Source of the DNA: Aureococcus anophagefferens
Lineage: Eukaryota; Sar; Pelagophyceae; Pelagomonadales; Pelagomonadaceae
Direction: 5' to 3'
Length of the DNA: 64,000 bases
Assembly (NCBI RefSeq): GCF_000186865.1
Contig: NW_008705566.1
Coordinates: 219,945 to 283,944 of the forward strand
A program made the position numbers and the translations under genes. The notes below the pieces were generated by a model. It did no database searches. It saw nothing but the letters and a program-made list of their open reading frames with translations, and was not told the DNA's origin. Each line of letters begins with the position of its first letter. Position 1 is the stretch's first letter. This document shows, piece after piece, positions 27,431-36,906 of this stretch.

Positions 27431-28156
27431 ATGGTCGGCTCTCGAGAGCGTTCGTTCATCGACCAAACTGCGCGCTATCACGCTTCGGACGGCGACCTTG
27501 ACGCGCTCGTAAAAGTGAGACCCGACGGAAATGGTGGTGTGACCATCGAGGATGCACCAGAGGGAGGGGCGATTCTGACAGAGGGAGGGACGCGCCTGTC
27601 TTATGCAGCTCGTTACGGTTTTTGCTCGGCCCTATCTTGGCTTCTGGAACGCGGCGCCGACGTCCACTTGGGCTGGCCATCCTACGGCTGGACGCCACTG
27701 CACATCGCCTCTTTACGCGACGCTTGCGACGTAGCCGTCCTGCTGCTCGACGCGGGTGTGCGGGTCGACGATCGCAGCGCGAGTGGCTTGACCGCGCTCC
27801 ACGTCGCAGCCTTGGAAAATCGCTCCAAGATGTGCAAACTTCTGCTGAGTCGCGGCGCGTCGCTCGACGCGCGCAACAACGACGGCGACGACCCCGAGGC
27901 CCAAGCGCGATACCGCGGCCACACGGCCTTGGCCGACTTCCTCGCCGCCGTCCGCGCCGCGGGCGGCTGGCTCCCCTACCTCAACGCGCCGCGCAAGGAG
28001 CTCCTCGCCCTCCGCCAGCGGCTCCCGGCCCTCCGCGAGTGCGGCCGCGCGGCGCCGTCGTCGAGCGTCCGCGCGCACGAGCGGCTCTTCCTGAAGACGC
28101 CCGACGACGTATTTTCGCACGTCCTCACGTTCTGGCGCAGCGACCGCGACGACTAA
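27431..28156 (+). CDS. Ankyrin-repeat protein, paralogue 2 of 4
   Basis: 241 residues beginning MVGSRERSFIDQTARYHASD, identical over 19 residues to paralogue 1. It has about four ankyrin repeats (TPLHIASLRDACDVAVLLLD, TALHVAALENRSKMCKLLLS) and the family C-terminus (GGWLPYLNAPRKELLALRQR ... PDDVFSHVLTFWRSDRDD). Upstream bases 27404-27430 (TTCAACAATAGCCC...CAGCCCGAGTCTC) repeat those of paralogue 1. The last 200 bases are nearly identical in DNA among paralogues 1, 2 and 4, which suggests recent duplication or gene conversion. Confidence 0.87.
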   Translation: MVGSRERSFIDQTARYHASDGDLDALVKVRPDGNGGVTIEDAPEGGAILTEGGTRLSYAARYGFCSALSWLLERGADVHLGWPSYGWTPLHIASLRDACDVAVLLLDAGVRVDDRSASGLTALHVAALENRSKMCKLLLSRGASLDARNNDGDDPEAQARYRGHTALADFLAAVRAAGGWLPYLNAPRKELLALRQRLPALRECGRAAPSSSVRAHERLFLKTPDDVFSHVLTFWRSDRDD

Positions 28157-28167
28157 AACAACAAAAA

Positions 28168-29330
28168 CTAGCGGCGCGGCGGCAGCGGCGGCGCGTCGCG
28201 GCGCGGCGGCAGCGGCGGCGGCGCGGCGGCTCCCGCCGTCGGCGCGGCTTCCGGCGGCGGCGGGCGGACGGTCGGCACGGCGGGCGGCGGCGGCCGGATG
28301 GTCGGCACGGCCGGCGGCGGCGGGCGGACCGTCGGCGCGGTCGGCACGGCGGGCGGCGGCGGGCGGACCGTCGGCACGGCCGGCGGCGGCGGGCGCGCGC
28401 CCTCGGGCGGCGGCGTCGCCGCGAAGACCGCGGGCGGCGTGGCCGTCGGGTCATCGTCGAAGACATGGGGCGGCGTGGCCGGGGGGTCCCCGGGCGGCGG
28501 GCGCCGGAACGCATCGAAGGCCTTGATGGGCGTGAGGTCGTTGGCCGCGAAGACGTCCGTCGTCGGCGCGCGGTCCCGCGAAACCGCCGCGGCGTCCCCG
28601 ACGCCGAGCAGGACGAAGGCGGCGACAGCCGCCGCCGGGCGGCACCGCTCGTGGAGCTCGGCGAAGGGCCTCGCTGCGTCTAGGCGCCACGGCACGCGGC
28701 GCCCCGCCGCCACANNNNNNNNNNNNNNNNNNNNNNNNNNNNNNNNNNNNNNNNNNNNNNNNNNNNNNNNNNNNNNNNNNNNNNNNNNNNNNNNNNNNNN
28801 NNNNNNNNNNNNNNNNNNNNNNNNNNNNNNNNNNNNNNNNNNNNNNNNNNNNNNNNNNNNNNNNNNNNNNNNNNNNNNNNNNNNNNNNNNNNNNNNNNNN
28901 NNNNNNNNNNNNNNNNNNNNNNNNNNNNNNNNNNNNNNNNNNNNNNNNNNNNNNNNNNNNNNNNNNNNNNNNNNNNNNNNNNNNNNNNNNNNNNNNNNNN
29001 NNNNNNNNNNNNNNNNNNNNNNNNNNNNNNNNNNNNNNNNNNNNNNNNNNNNNNNNNNNNNNNNAGCGGCGCGGCGCACACCGCGACGAGCCGCGCGCGC
29101 CGCCGCGCGCCGACGTCGCCGCGGCCCGTCGCGCCGAGGCGCACGACGTCGCGGCAGAACGCGAAGCGCCGCGCCTCCAGCGCGCTCTCGCCCTCGCCGC
29201 TGAGCACGGCGAAGGTCGACTGCGCGCAGAGCAGCGCGACGGACGCGGCGCTGGCGTCGGCGGGGAGCGGCTCCGGCGCGGCGACGGGTTCGCGGCCGTC
29301 TTCGAGCAAGAGCAATGCGACGAGGTCCAT
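28168..29330 (-). CDS. Pro-rich protein with a 350-base N gap
   Basis: The start is at 29330 (MDLVALLLLEDGREPV). The N-terminal 85 residues are helical, including SVALLCAQSTFAVLSGEGE. The N run (28715-29064) hides the middle. After the gap the frame encodes PFAELHERCRPAAAVAAFVL, then ANDLTPIKAFDAFRRPPPG and about seven P-P-P-P-A-V-P-T-x-R repeats, ending PPLPPRRDAPPLPPRR. Poly-Pro tails of this kind bind SH3, WW or profilin. No domain is assigned. The frame on the two sides agrees only if the gap length is right. Confidence 0.55.
28715..29064. other. Assembly gap (350 N)
   Basis: A run of N within the Pro-rich gene; the sequence is unknown. Confidence 0.99.
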
Positions 29331-29497
29331 GGTGTATGACTCGCGCGCGCCGGTGAATGGGAGCGCACAGCCGCGCGATGATGAGCACGCAAGTCGTCTC
29401 ACCTTGTCACCTTGTGGTGATCTCAGTCAAGAGCTTACAGTGCAACTTGAACTCAACATGCAGGGGAAACAGCCCACAGACGCCGTCGGACGACACG

Positions 29498-30020
29498 ATG
29501 CGGAGATCGGGCAGCCGTAGTGTTGTTGTCGTCGTCGCCGCCGCGTGGTGCGCGTGCGCGCTCGGCTGGCCGCGGGGCGCGACGGAGGAGATGCACAAAA
29601 AATCCGAGGAGCATCGCAAGATGCATCGCAAGAGCAAGGGCCTCCTCGGCGAGATCTCGACCATGAGCATCATGAAGGTCTATCCGAAGCCCATCCTCCG
29701 CGAGATGCACGACTTCTGGTGCCAGGAGCGCGAGGAGGCGCGCGTCGACCGCGTCGAGAGCGCCGTCTGCGACCACTGGGAGGACGTGCGCGGCGGCGGC
29801 TTCTACATGGGCGCGAACAAGAGCCCGCCGGTCGACGAGGTCGAGGAGATGCACGCGCGCGGCCCGCGTCCCTCCGCCGCGCGTTTTTTTCGCGCGGCGC
29901 GCCATTCACCCCCCCTCGCAGACGCGATGGTGCGACGAGGCGGATCTCTCGAAGAAGGCCGAGAAGGTCTGCGCGCACTACAGGGCGCGCCGCGAGCGCG
30001 AGGCGCGGGAGGAGCTCTAG
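29498..30020 (+). CDS. Small secreted helical protein, two exons (29498-29854, 29922-30020)
   Basis: Unspliced, the frame degenerates after EVEEMH. A 67-base GC-AG intron (29855-29921, pyrimidine-rich 3' end TTCACCCCCCCTCGCAG) joins it to TRWCDEADLSKKAEKVCAHY and a stop at 30018-30020. The 151-residue product has a signal peptide (VVVVVAAAWCACALGW), a charged helical region EEMHKKSEEHRKMHRKSKG and several cysteines (FWCQ, AVCDHW, RWCDE, KVCAHY). Regular Cys spacing in helices recalls CHCH-like folds, but I do not assign a family. It converges on the large channel gene with 20 bases between stops. Confidence 0.6.
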
Positions 30021-30040
30021 GGGCCCTAAACCTCGGAGCT

Positions 30041-33000
30041 TCAGCTTAGCGACTCCCGCATGCCCACGACCCGGTCGTGCATGGCCCGGCGCTTCTCCTC
30101 GGAGACGTCGAGGATGGAGATGGGCCCGAGGAGGAGGAGCCAGCGCGGGAAGAAGTAGTCGTGGGGGATGCCGTAGGCCGAGATGACCATGGGCAGCCAG
30201 AGGCGCTCGATGGAGAGGATGATCATGCTCTTCTCGTGGAGCATCTCCGCGACGGCGGACGCGCGGACGCGCTCGTAGGCGCTGTTCATGATGGCGATGA
30301 GCAGGTTGAGCGCGAGGACGCCGAAGATGAGCATGAAGAGCTGGAGGACCGTCGTGATGGGGAGCTGGCGGTCCATGCGCCAGTCGTAGAAGCCCTGGTC
30401 CCCGCTCAGGTAGTCCTTCTCGTACTCGCCGTAGAAGCCCGCGTTGAAGAGGAAGACCATGAGCCACTCCGTCGGCGTCTCCTGCATGCCGATGGCGAAC
30501 GCGAGCCAGAAGCCGACGAGCATGAGCGCGACGACGGCGGAGAAGAAGCGCACCTCCCAGACGATCTTCACGATCATGCGCACGAGGGGCCCCCAGTTCT
30601 CGAAGCCCCGCGCGAAGGAGATGATGCGCCAGTTGAAGAAGAGGACGTTGACGCAGGCGAAGAAGGCCAGCAGCCAGCCGCCGACCTCCATGGCGAGGAG
30701 GCCGTCGACGAGGAGCTGGAGCGACAGGCACGCGAGGTCGAGCGCCTTCCAGACCGCGTGGCCCGCGAAGTAGTTCTGCGACCCCTCGAGGAGCATCTGC
30801 CGCACCTCGAGCCCCAGGAGGAAGCAGGTCAGCAGGACCACGGGCAGGTAGAGCGCGAGGGCGAAGACCTCGCCGAGGCCGTGGGCGGGCCGGCCGCGGT
30901 CGCCCGGGTCCCAGCGCGTCGGCAGCCGCATCGCCGGCGTCACGGCGACGTAGAGCGCGATGACCAAAGCGAAGTGGAAGACGCAGAGGACGCACTGGGC
31001 GATGAAGATGGACCGCGCGTAGTGGTCCCACTTGAACTGGATGATCGCGCGGACCATCTGGCTCTCGAAGACCCGGTAGTCGTTCATCGACGCCGCGCAC
31101 CGCGTCGCGAGCGCGAGCACGGAGTCCTGGCTCACGGCGTCGCCCCCGAAGGTGCCCAGCACGCGCTCGAAGGGCACGATCATCGCCGCGACCTCCGTCT
31201 TCTTGAGGTGCGCGCGGACGCCGGCGCCGCCCAGGGTCGCGAAGTTGGCGAACGTCGGCGCCGCGCCGGCCCGGCCGCCGTCGAAGGACCGGCGGCTCAG
31301 CATGTGGCGCAACGAGTTGCGCGCGTGGAAGGCGCCGCTGGGCCGGTGCGCCGCGCCGTCGTCGGACTCGCGGTGCTCGAAGTAGCGGAACCGCGCGCCC
31401 GCCTTGACCAGGAAGTCGCTCCAGAAGTCCGCGGGCGACCGGTGGTCGCTGCCCGCGGTCACGGACGCGCCCGTCGGCGGCATGAGCGCGAAGTTGTGGC
31501 CCGGGGGCACGACGTCCGTGTCGTGGATGAGGAAGGACCGCGAGATGAAGTCGAGGTAGAGGTCCGGGTACTGGTCCGCGATGGCCGCGTGCGCGTTGCT
31601 GAACGCGGCCGCGGCGAGCGGCGACCCGTCCAGCGACGTCATCATGACGTCCAGCAGCTGGCTCAACGCCCCCTTGCGCTCGTTCGCGAGCGCGACGGTG
31701 ATCGCGTTCATGCCGTTGCAGTCGCCGAGGAGGCCGATGGGGCAGTCCGCGTGGAGCAGCTGGTCCACGGCGCGCCGCGACTTCTTCCGCACCGCGTACT
31801 GCAGGATCGACTCGCCGCTCACGGGGTTCACCTGGTTCACGAGCGTGCGGTGGAGCCGGAGCGCCGCGCGCAGCGCGCGCGGGTGGTCGAGCGTCGCGCG
31901 CGCGACCTCGTGGTTCAGCGCGTCGTACCACGCCGGCACCTAGGAAACAAAAATATTCAACACGACTTCAATGTGCGCGTCTTCGAAGGTTTCGACACGA
32001 GCTTTTTGGCTCTACTTCGAGAACTCGCCGAGATACATCGATCCGTCCAAAAATCAGCCGAACGACGTCGATTTTACCGAGCTAGAGAGATTCGAAGTTT
32101 CGCCGGACATTCCGCTGGTCGTTTCCCGCGCGGGCCGGCACGCGGCTCCCGACGCCCATGGTGCTGAAGATCGTGCCGTTGCAGAACGCGAAGCCCCGCA
32201 GGCTCAGCGCGACGTCGTTCGTCGTCGCGTGGCGCGTCACGACGAGCTTCTCGCGCGGCCGCGACGCGTCCGACAGGTCCCAGACGTCGACCGTGTTCTG
32301 CTCGGCCGCGATGGCGAGGTCCCGCGCCGCGGGCGCGAAGCAGAGGTTCTGCACGAGGCCCTCCATGGCGATCGTCGCCGTCCGCGCCTCGCTCGCGACG
32401 TCGAAGACGGCGACGAGGCAGTCGACGCGGCCGACGGCGAGGACGGCGTCGTCGTGGCCTGCGCGGCGCGAGGGGGTGCGAACGCCCCAACGTCAAGGGC
32501 TTTCGGCCCGTGTCCCCTCGTTTCGGCTCATTTTGGGACGAGCGACCATCGCTCGGAGCGCTCTCGACGCGCGGATGCTTTTTCCGGAACGGTCGCGCGC
32601 GTTCCGCGCGCGTCGAAGCTCGCTCGAATCGCCCGGTTCCCGCGCCGGCCGCGGCTCAGCGCGACCGCGTACACGAAGGCCTCGTGGACCGTCTCGAAGA
32701 GCGCGGCGATGTGGTCGCCGTCGACGGCGTAGACCGCCGCGCGCTTGTCCCGGCCGCCGACGGCGACGAGCGCGCCGTCGCTCGACAGCGCGACCGCGTA
32801 GACGCGGTCGCCGCGCTCGATCGCGCCGAACTCGCGGAGGTCCGCCGCGTCGACGAGGTAGGCGTAGGCGTCCCAGTGGCCGATGGCGAGCGTGTCGCCG
32901 TCGCCGGAGAAGTGGACGGCCCAGGTGAAGGGCGCGCCCTTGCCGAGCCACGACGTCTTGAGCCAGAGCACGGCGCCGTCGGCCGCGGCGTAGAGCACGA

Positions 33001-36000
33001 CGGCGTTCGCGTAGTCGCCGGCCGCGACGCGGGTCCCGTCCGGAGTCACAGAGACGGTCCAGACCTTGCCCCGGTGCTTCGCGCTCCAGGAAGGCTGCGA
33101 CAGGGACCCGCGCACGAGGTCGTAGCAGCGGCACAGCGCGTCGTCGCCGCCGACGGCGAGGACGGCGCCGGCGCGGTCGACGGCCACGGCGCGCGCGGTC
33201 GCGCCGCACTCGCCGACGGCACAGGGCGCGCCGCGGCCCACGTGGTGCAGGCGCAGCGTCGCGTCGAAGCCCCCGAAGGCCAGCACCTCGTCGTCGCCGC
33301 AGAGCGCGACCGCGCGGACGCGGTCGTCCGCGCGCGCCTCGTAGCGGAGCGCGGCCGTCGTCACGTCGCAGAGCTTGACCTCCTTGGACGCGCCGCCGAA
33401 GAGCACGGACTTGCCGCTGCGCGACAGGGCCACGCTGTAGAGCGCGTCGCCCGCGTCGAGCCGGAAGACGACGCAGCGGCTGTCGAAGTCGTAGACGACG
33501 ACGACCTCGCGCGCGCACGCCGCGACGCGCCGCGTCGAGCCCGACAGGGACACGCAGTTGACCGTGTGGTCGAAGCGCATGGACCAGGCCCGGCTCGCGT
33601 GGCGGCTCGTCCGCGGCGACGCGCCCGCGGCGCACTCGACGGCGTCGCGCGCGCCGCCGTCCGCCGGCGGCCGCGGCCGGCCCGCGACGTCGTAGCGCCA
33701 GACCTCGGCGCGGCCGGACTCGCCCCCGAAGGCGACGTACTTGTGCGTCTCCACGGTGCGCGACGCGCAGCGGAATCTCACCCAGACGGGCATGCGGTCG
33801 CGCTCGCCGAGCGACCCCTTGGCGTGCGGGTCCGCGTCGGCCTCCGCGCGCGACGTCCGGGTCCGCTTCCAGCGCCGCGACGCGAAGCGCTTCAGCCGCG
33901 GCATGGGCGGCGTCGTGCCGAGGGGCTCCGGCGCCTCCGAGCGGCCCCGCGACCCTCGCGTCTCCCGCTCGTCGCCGCTCCGCGCGCGCGCGGCGCCGAA
34001 GCCGCGCGGCGCCATGACCTCGTCGCCCGCGGCGCGGCGCATGTCGACGTAGCGCCGCTCCGGGTTCGTCAGGATGTCGCGCCGGTCCACGTCGCCCACG
34101 ACGGCGCCGCCGTCGAGCTCGACCGCGTAGGTCCGGCCGGACGCGGCGCGCGCGTGCCTCAGCCCCCGGAGGTGGCGCGCGCAGGACCGCGCGGCGCGGA
34201 GGAAGCGCGCGCACTTGCTCAGGGCCAGGCCCCAGGACACGTAGGGCGCGTGGCGCACGAAGACGGCGGCGAGGCCCAGGGCGACGACGGCGCCGTCGGC
34301 GACGCACGCGGGGTCCCGCGCGAACTTCCAGAGCGAGTGGTGCACCTCGACGTGGCAGATGCCGCGGATCACGAGCTCGAGGAGGTAGAAGAAGGTCACC
34401 CAGAGGTCCGCCGCGGCGTACTGCGCCGCGCTCAGCGCGCCCCGGCCCCGGAGCGCCGCGCCCGCGACGCAGCCGAGCGCGAGCGCCGCGTCGAGGCCCA
34501 GCCTGGGCAGCACAAGGGTGATTCAACGTCGCTTCAACGTGAGTGTTCCGCGCGCGCGCGTAACAAAAAAACACATCCATGCTTCGAGACCGTTCCGAGA
34601 GATGATCGCTCGTCCAAACATCAGCCGAAACGAGTGGAAAACGGCCGAGATCGGAGCCTTTGAAGTTGGGAATTTCGCTCTCTTGTCCTGCCCTGGGCCC
34701 AGCAGGCGCTTCTTGTCGAGGCTCTCGTGGACGGAGACGACGCGCGTCCGCGAGCTCTCGCCCTCGACGACGCGCAGCGCCGCGTCCTCGTGGACGTAGG
34801 TCGCCCCGGCGTCCGTCACGCGGAGCCGCGAGTCCTCGCCGTCGCCGGACGCGCCGACCTCGAGCACGCGGTGCGTCTTCGCGCGCCGCAGCGTCGACTG
34901 CTGGCGCGCGAGGGCCGAGTCCCACTCGGGCCACTCGGCCGCGTCCTCGGCGTCGCGGCTCGGCACGGCGAAGCGCACCGGCGGCCCGCCGCGCGCGCGC
35001 GAGAGCTCGTGGTTCTCCGACGCGCCGAGCGCGACGCCCCAGGCCGTGCCCGACGCCTCGAAGCGGTAGAGCTCCGCGCGCTGCGCGACGGCGTAGATGA
35101 CGACGGCGTCGCCCGCGGCGACGGCGAGCTCGCCCGCGCGCTCGAAGAGCGCGAGCGCGTTGACGTCGCGGCCCGCCTGCCACGCGGCGTCGCCGGGCGC
35201 CGGTTCGCCCCCGCCGGCGCCGAGGTCCGCGACGTAGTCGAGGTGGCCCGGCGCGAAGCAGCCGACGGCGAGCCCCCGCGCGCCGAGCGCGACCGCGCCG
35301 ACCTGCTTCGGGAAGCGGCGCTCGTAGAGCCGCGCGTCGCGGCCTGTGTGGAAATCAAATCTTCAACCCGACTTCAATGTGAGCTTAATCGAACGATGTG
35401 GACCAGACGCTTCCGCTGTGCTTCGAGAACTCGACGAGAGCAATCGATCCGTCCAAAAATCAGCCGAATCGACTTCGATTTGATTGAGATAGAGAGTTCT
35501 GAAGTTTGGTGGGGACCCCCCAAACCAGTGGTTGATTTCCACACAGGTCGCGGCGCGCGTCCCAGACGACGCAGTAGAAGTCCATGCCGCCGCAGGCCAC
35601 GCGGCTCCCGTCGGGCGACAGGGCCACGGTCGTCACCGTCGACGCGCGCGCGAGCTCGAGGCGGCCCGGCGCGGCGCCCGCGGCGCCGCCGCGCGGCGCG
35701 TCGCGCGGGTCGAGGAACCGCGCGAGGTCGACGAGGCGGATGTGGTCCAGCGAGTTGTCCAGCAGGTCGTAGAGCGCCTCGATCTCGCCGTCGAGGAGCC
35801 GCACGCGCAGCAGCTCGCCGAAGATGCGCGCGATCTCCCCGAACTGCACGAGGCCGTCGTTGTTCTCGTCGAAGGCCGTCATGCGCGCGGTGTCGAGGGC
35901 CGACGACGCCACGACGTTGCGCAGCAGGCAGGCGATGTCGACCTGCTCGTAGGACGTCCGCGCGGCGCGGGACCCGTCGTCGCCCGCCGCGAGCAGCGAG

Positions 36001-36620
36001 CCCGCCGCGACCGGCGGCGCGGCGACGAGCGCGACGGGCGCGGCCGCGACGTCCTCGCGGTCCGCGCGCCGCGCGAGCGCGTTCGCGCCCCGGGGGCCGC
36101 GGCGCGCGCCGCCGCCGCCGCCGGCGGCGGCCGGCGCCGGCGCCGCCGGCGCCGCGTCCGCGGCCGCGACCGCGGAGAGCAGCGCGAGGACGTCGCGGTC
36201 GCGCCGCGCGATGGCCCCGCGGAGCGCGCGCGCGTCGTCGGCCGACAGGCCGTCGACGCCGAGCTGCCGCCGCAGCGCCGACGACAGCGCGGCGCAGACC
36301 ACGGCCGCGAGCGGCTCGAAGCGGTCCGCGCGCGACGCCCGCGGCGCCGCGGCGCCGAGCGCCGCGCGGACCGCCTCGAACGGCCGCGGCTCCGCGCCGA
36401 GGGCGCGCGCGGGGGGCACGGGCGACGCGTGCGGCGGGAGCACGGGCAGGGCGACGGGCGTCAGCGCCGTCGGGGTCCCGCCATCGCTCGCCGGCGACGC
36501 GAGGTCGGCGTCATCGCGCGGATCCGAGCCGCTTCGAGGCCGCGTTTCCACGGGCGGCGGCGGCAGCTGCGGCGTCGTGCCGACCGTATCTAGTTGCGGC
36601 GGCTTCGCCGCCGCGTCCAT
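30041..36620 (-). CDS. Giant EF-hand/WD40/ankyrin/TRP-like channel protein, five exons split by four introners
   Basis: Exons: 36620-35555, 35343-34704, 34502-32656, 32458-32142, 31939-30041. All junctions keep frame and give 1,922 residues. Order: disordered leader; EF-hand loop DENNDGLVQFGE at 251-262; WD40 units in exons 1-2 (VTTVALSPDGSRVACGGMDF); a membrane region near 570-680 (YAAADLWVTFFYLLELVIRG...VADGAVVALGLAAVF) resembling part of a voltage-sensor fold; more WD40 repeats (VYAVALSSDGALVAVGGRDK); ankyrin-like repeats at the start of exon 5 (GESILQYAVRKKSRRAVDQL); then a six-helix channel whose pore region is WLMVFLFNAGFYGEYEKD with a long S6 (FGVLALNLLIAIMNSAYERV). The last part resembles TRPV/polycystin-type channels. 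A Ca-regulated, beta-propeller-gated cation channel is my inference. The full architecture depends on all four introns being spliced. Confidence 0.8.
31940..32133 (-). mobile_element. Introner in channel gene, intron 4
   Basis: 194 bp in sense orientation with the gene. The flanking duplication is identical: GTGCCGGC (minus strand) at 32141-32134 and 31939-31932. Ends are weakly inverted (GGGAAACG near the donor side, TGTTTCCTAG at the acceptor). The body shares the TCGGCTGATTTTTGGACG core. Here the duplication starts with GT, so the intron is GT-AG. It joins the WD40 part to the ankyrin/channel part, phase 0. Confidence 0.87.
32459..32647 (+). mobile_element. Introner in channel gene, intron 3 (antisense)
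   Basis: 189 bp. The core lies on the plus strand (TTTCGGCTCATTTTGGGACG), opposite to the gene, so an antisense insertion is also spliced. The duplication is imperfect: GCCGCGGC upstream and GCCACGAC downstream (6 of 8). GC-AG splicing gives VALSHDDAVLAVG, a good WD40 strand. Confidence 0.75.
34503..34695 (-). mobile_element. Introner, CAGGGCAG family, in channel gene intron 2
   Basis: 193 bp in sense orientation. Ends are CAGGGCAGGACAAG and CTTGTGCTGCCCAG, inverted with two mismatches. The duplication GCTGGGCC is perfect (34703-34696 and 34502-34495). It is a GC-AG intron; splicing joins KKRL to LGLDAALAL. Confidence 0.88.
35344..35546 (-). mobile_element. Introner, CTGTGTGG family, in channel gene intron 1
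   Basis: 203 bp, the same length as the SDR copy and about 75-80% alike by eye. TIRs CTGTGTGGAAATCAA and TTGATTTCCACACAG are perfect. The duplication GCCGCGAC is perfect (35554-35547 and 35343-35336). GC-AG splicing restores DARRDARLYERRF within a WD40 repeat. Confidence 0.92.
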
Positions 36621-36906
36621 CAGCCGTCGTGGGGCGGCAGCCCGGCTATGGACTCACCATCAATACCATGCTCTTCACAAGCTTCTAGCAAAAAAGTTTT
36701 GCCCTCGAGGTTGAAGCCTCCTTGAATAGGGAGGGATCGTAAAAAAAAGTCCCGAGGAGCCACTTCAAGAGCCCGTCCGGGACGCCGTCAGCGTCGTGCG
36801 CCGCCCCCCGTCGGCCCGGGGCCCCGACTCGAGCCGCCTAGCAGCCGTCGGCCTCTCGCGGCCGGCCTCGGACCTGTCTCCGAGTCGAGCGAGTGTCTAA
36901 TTTTGT

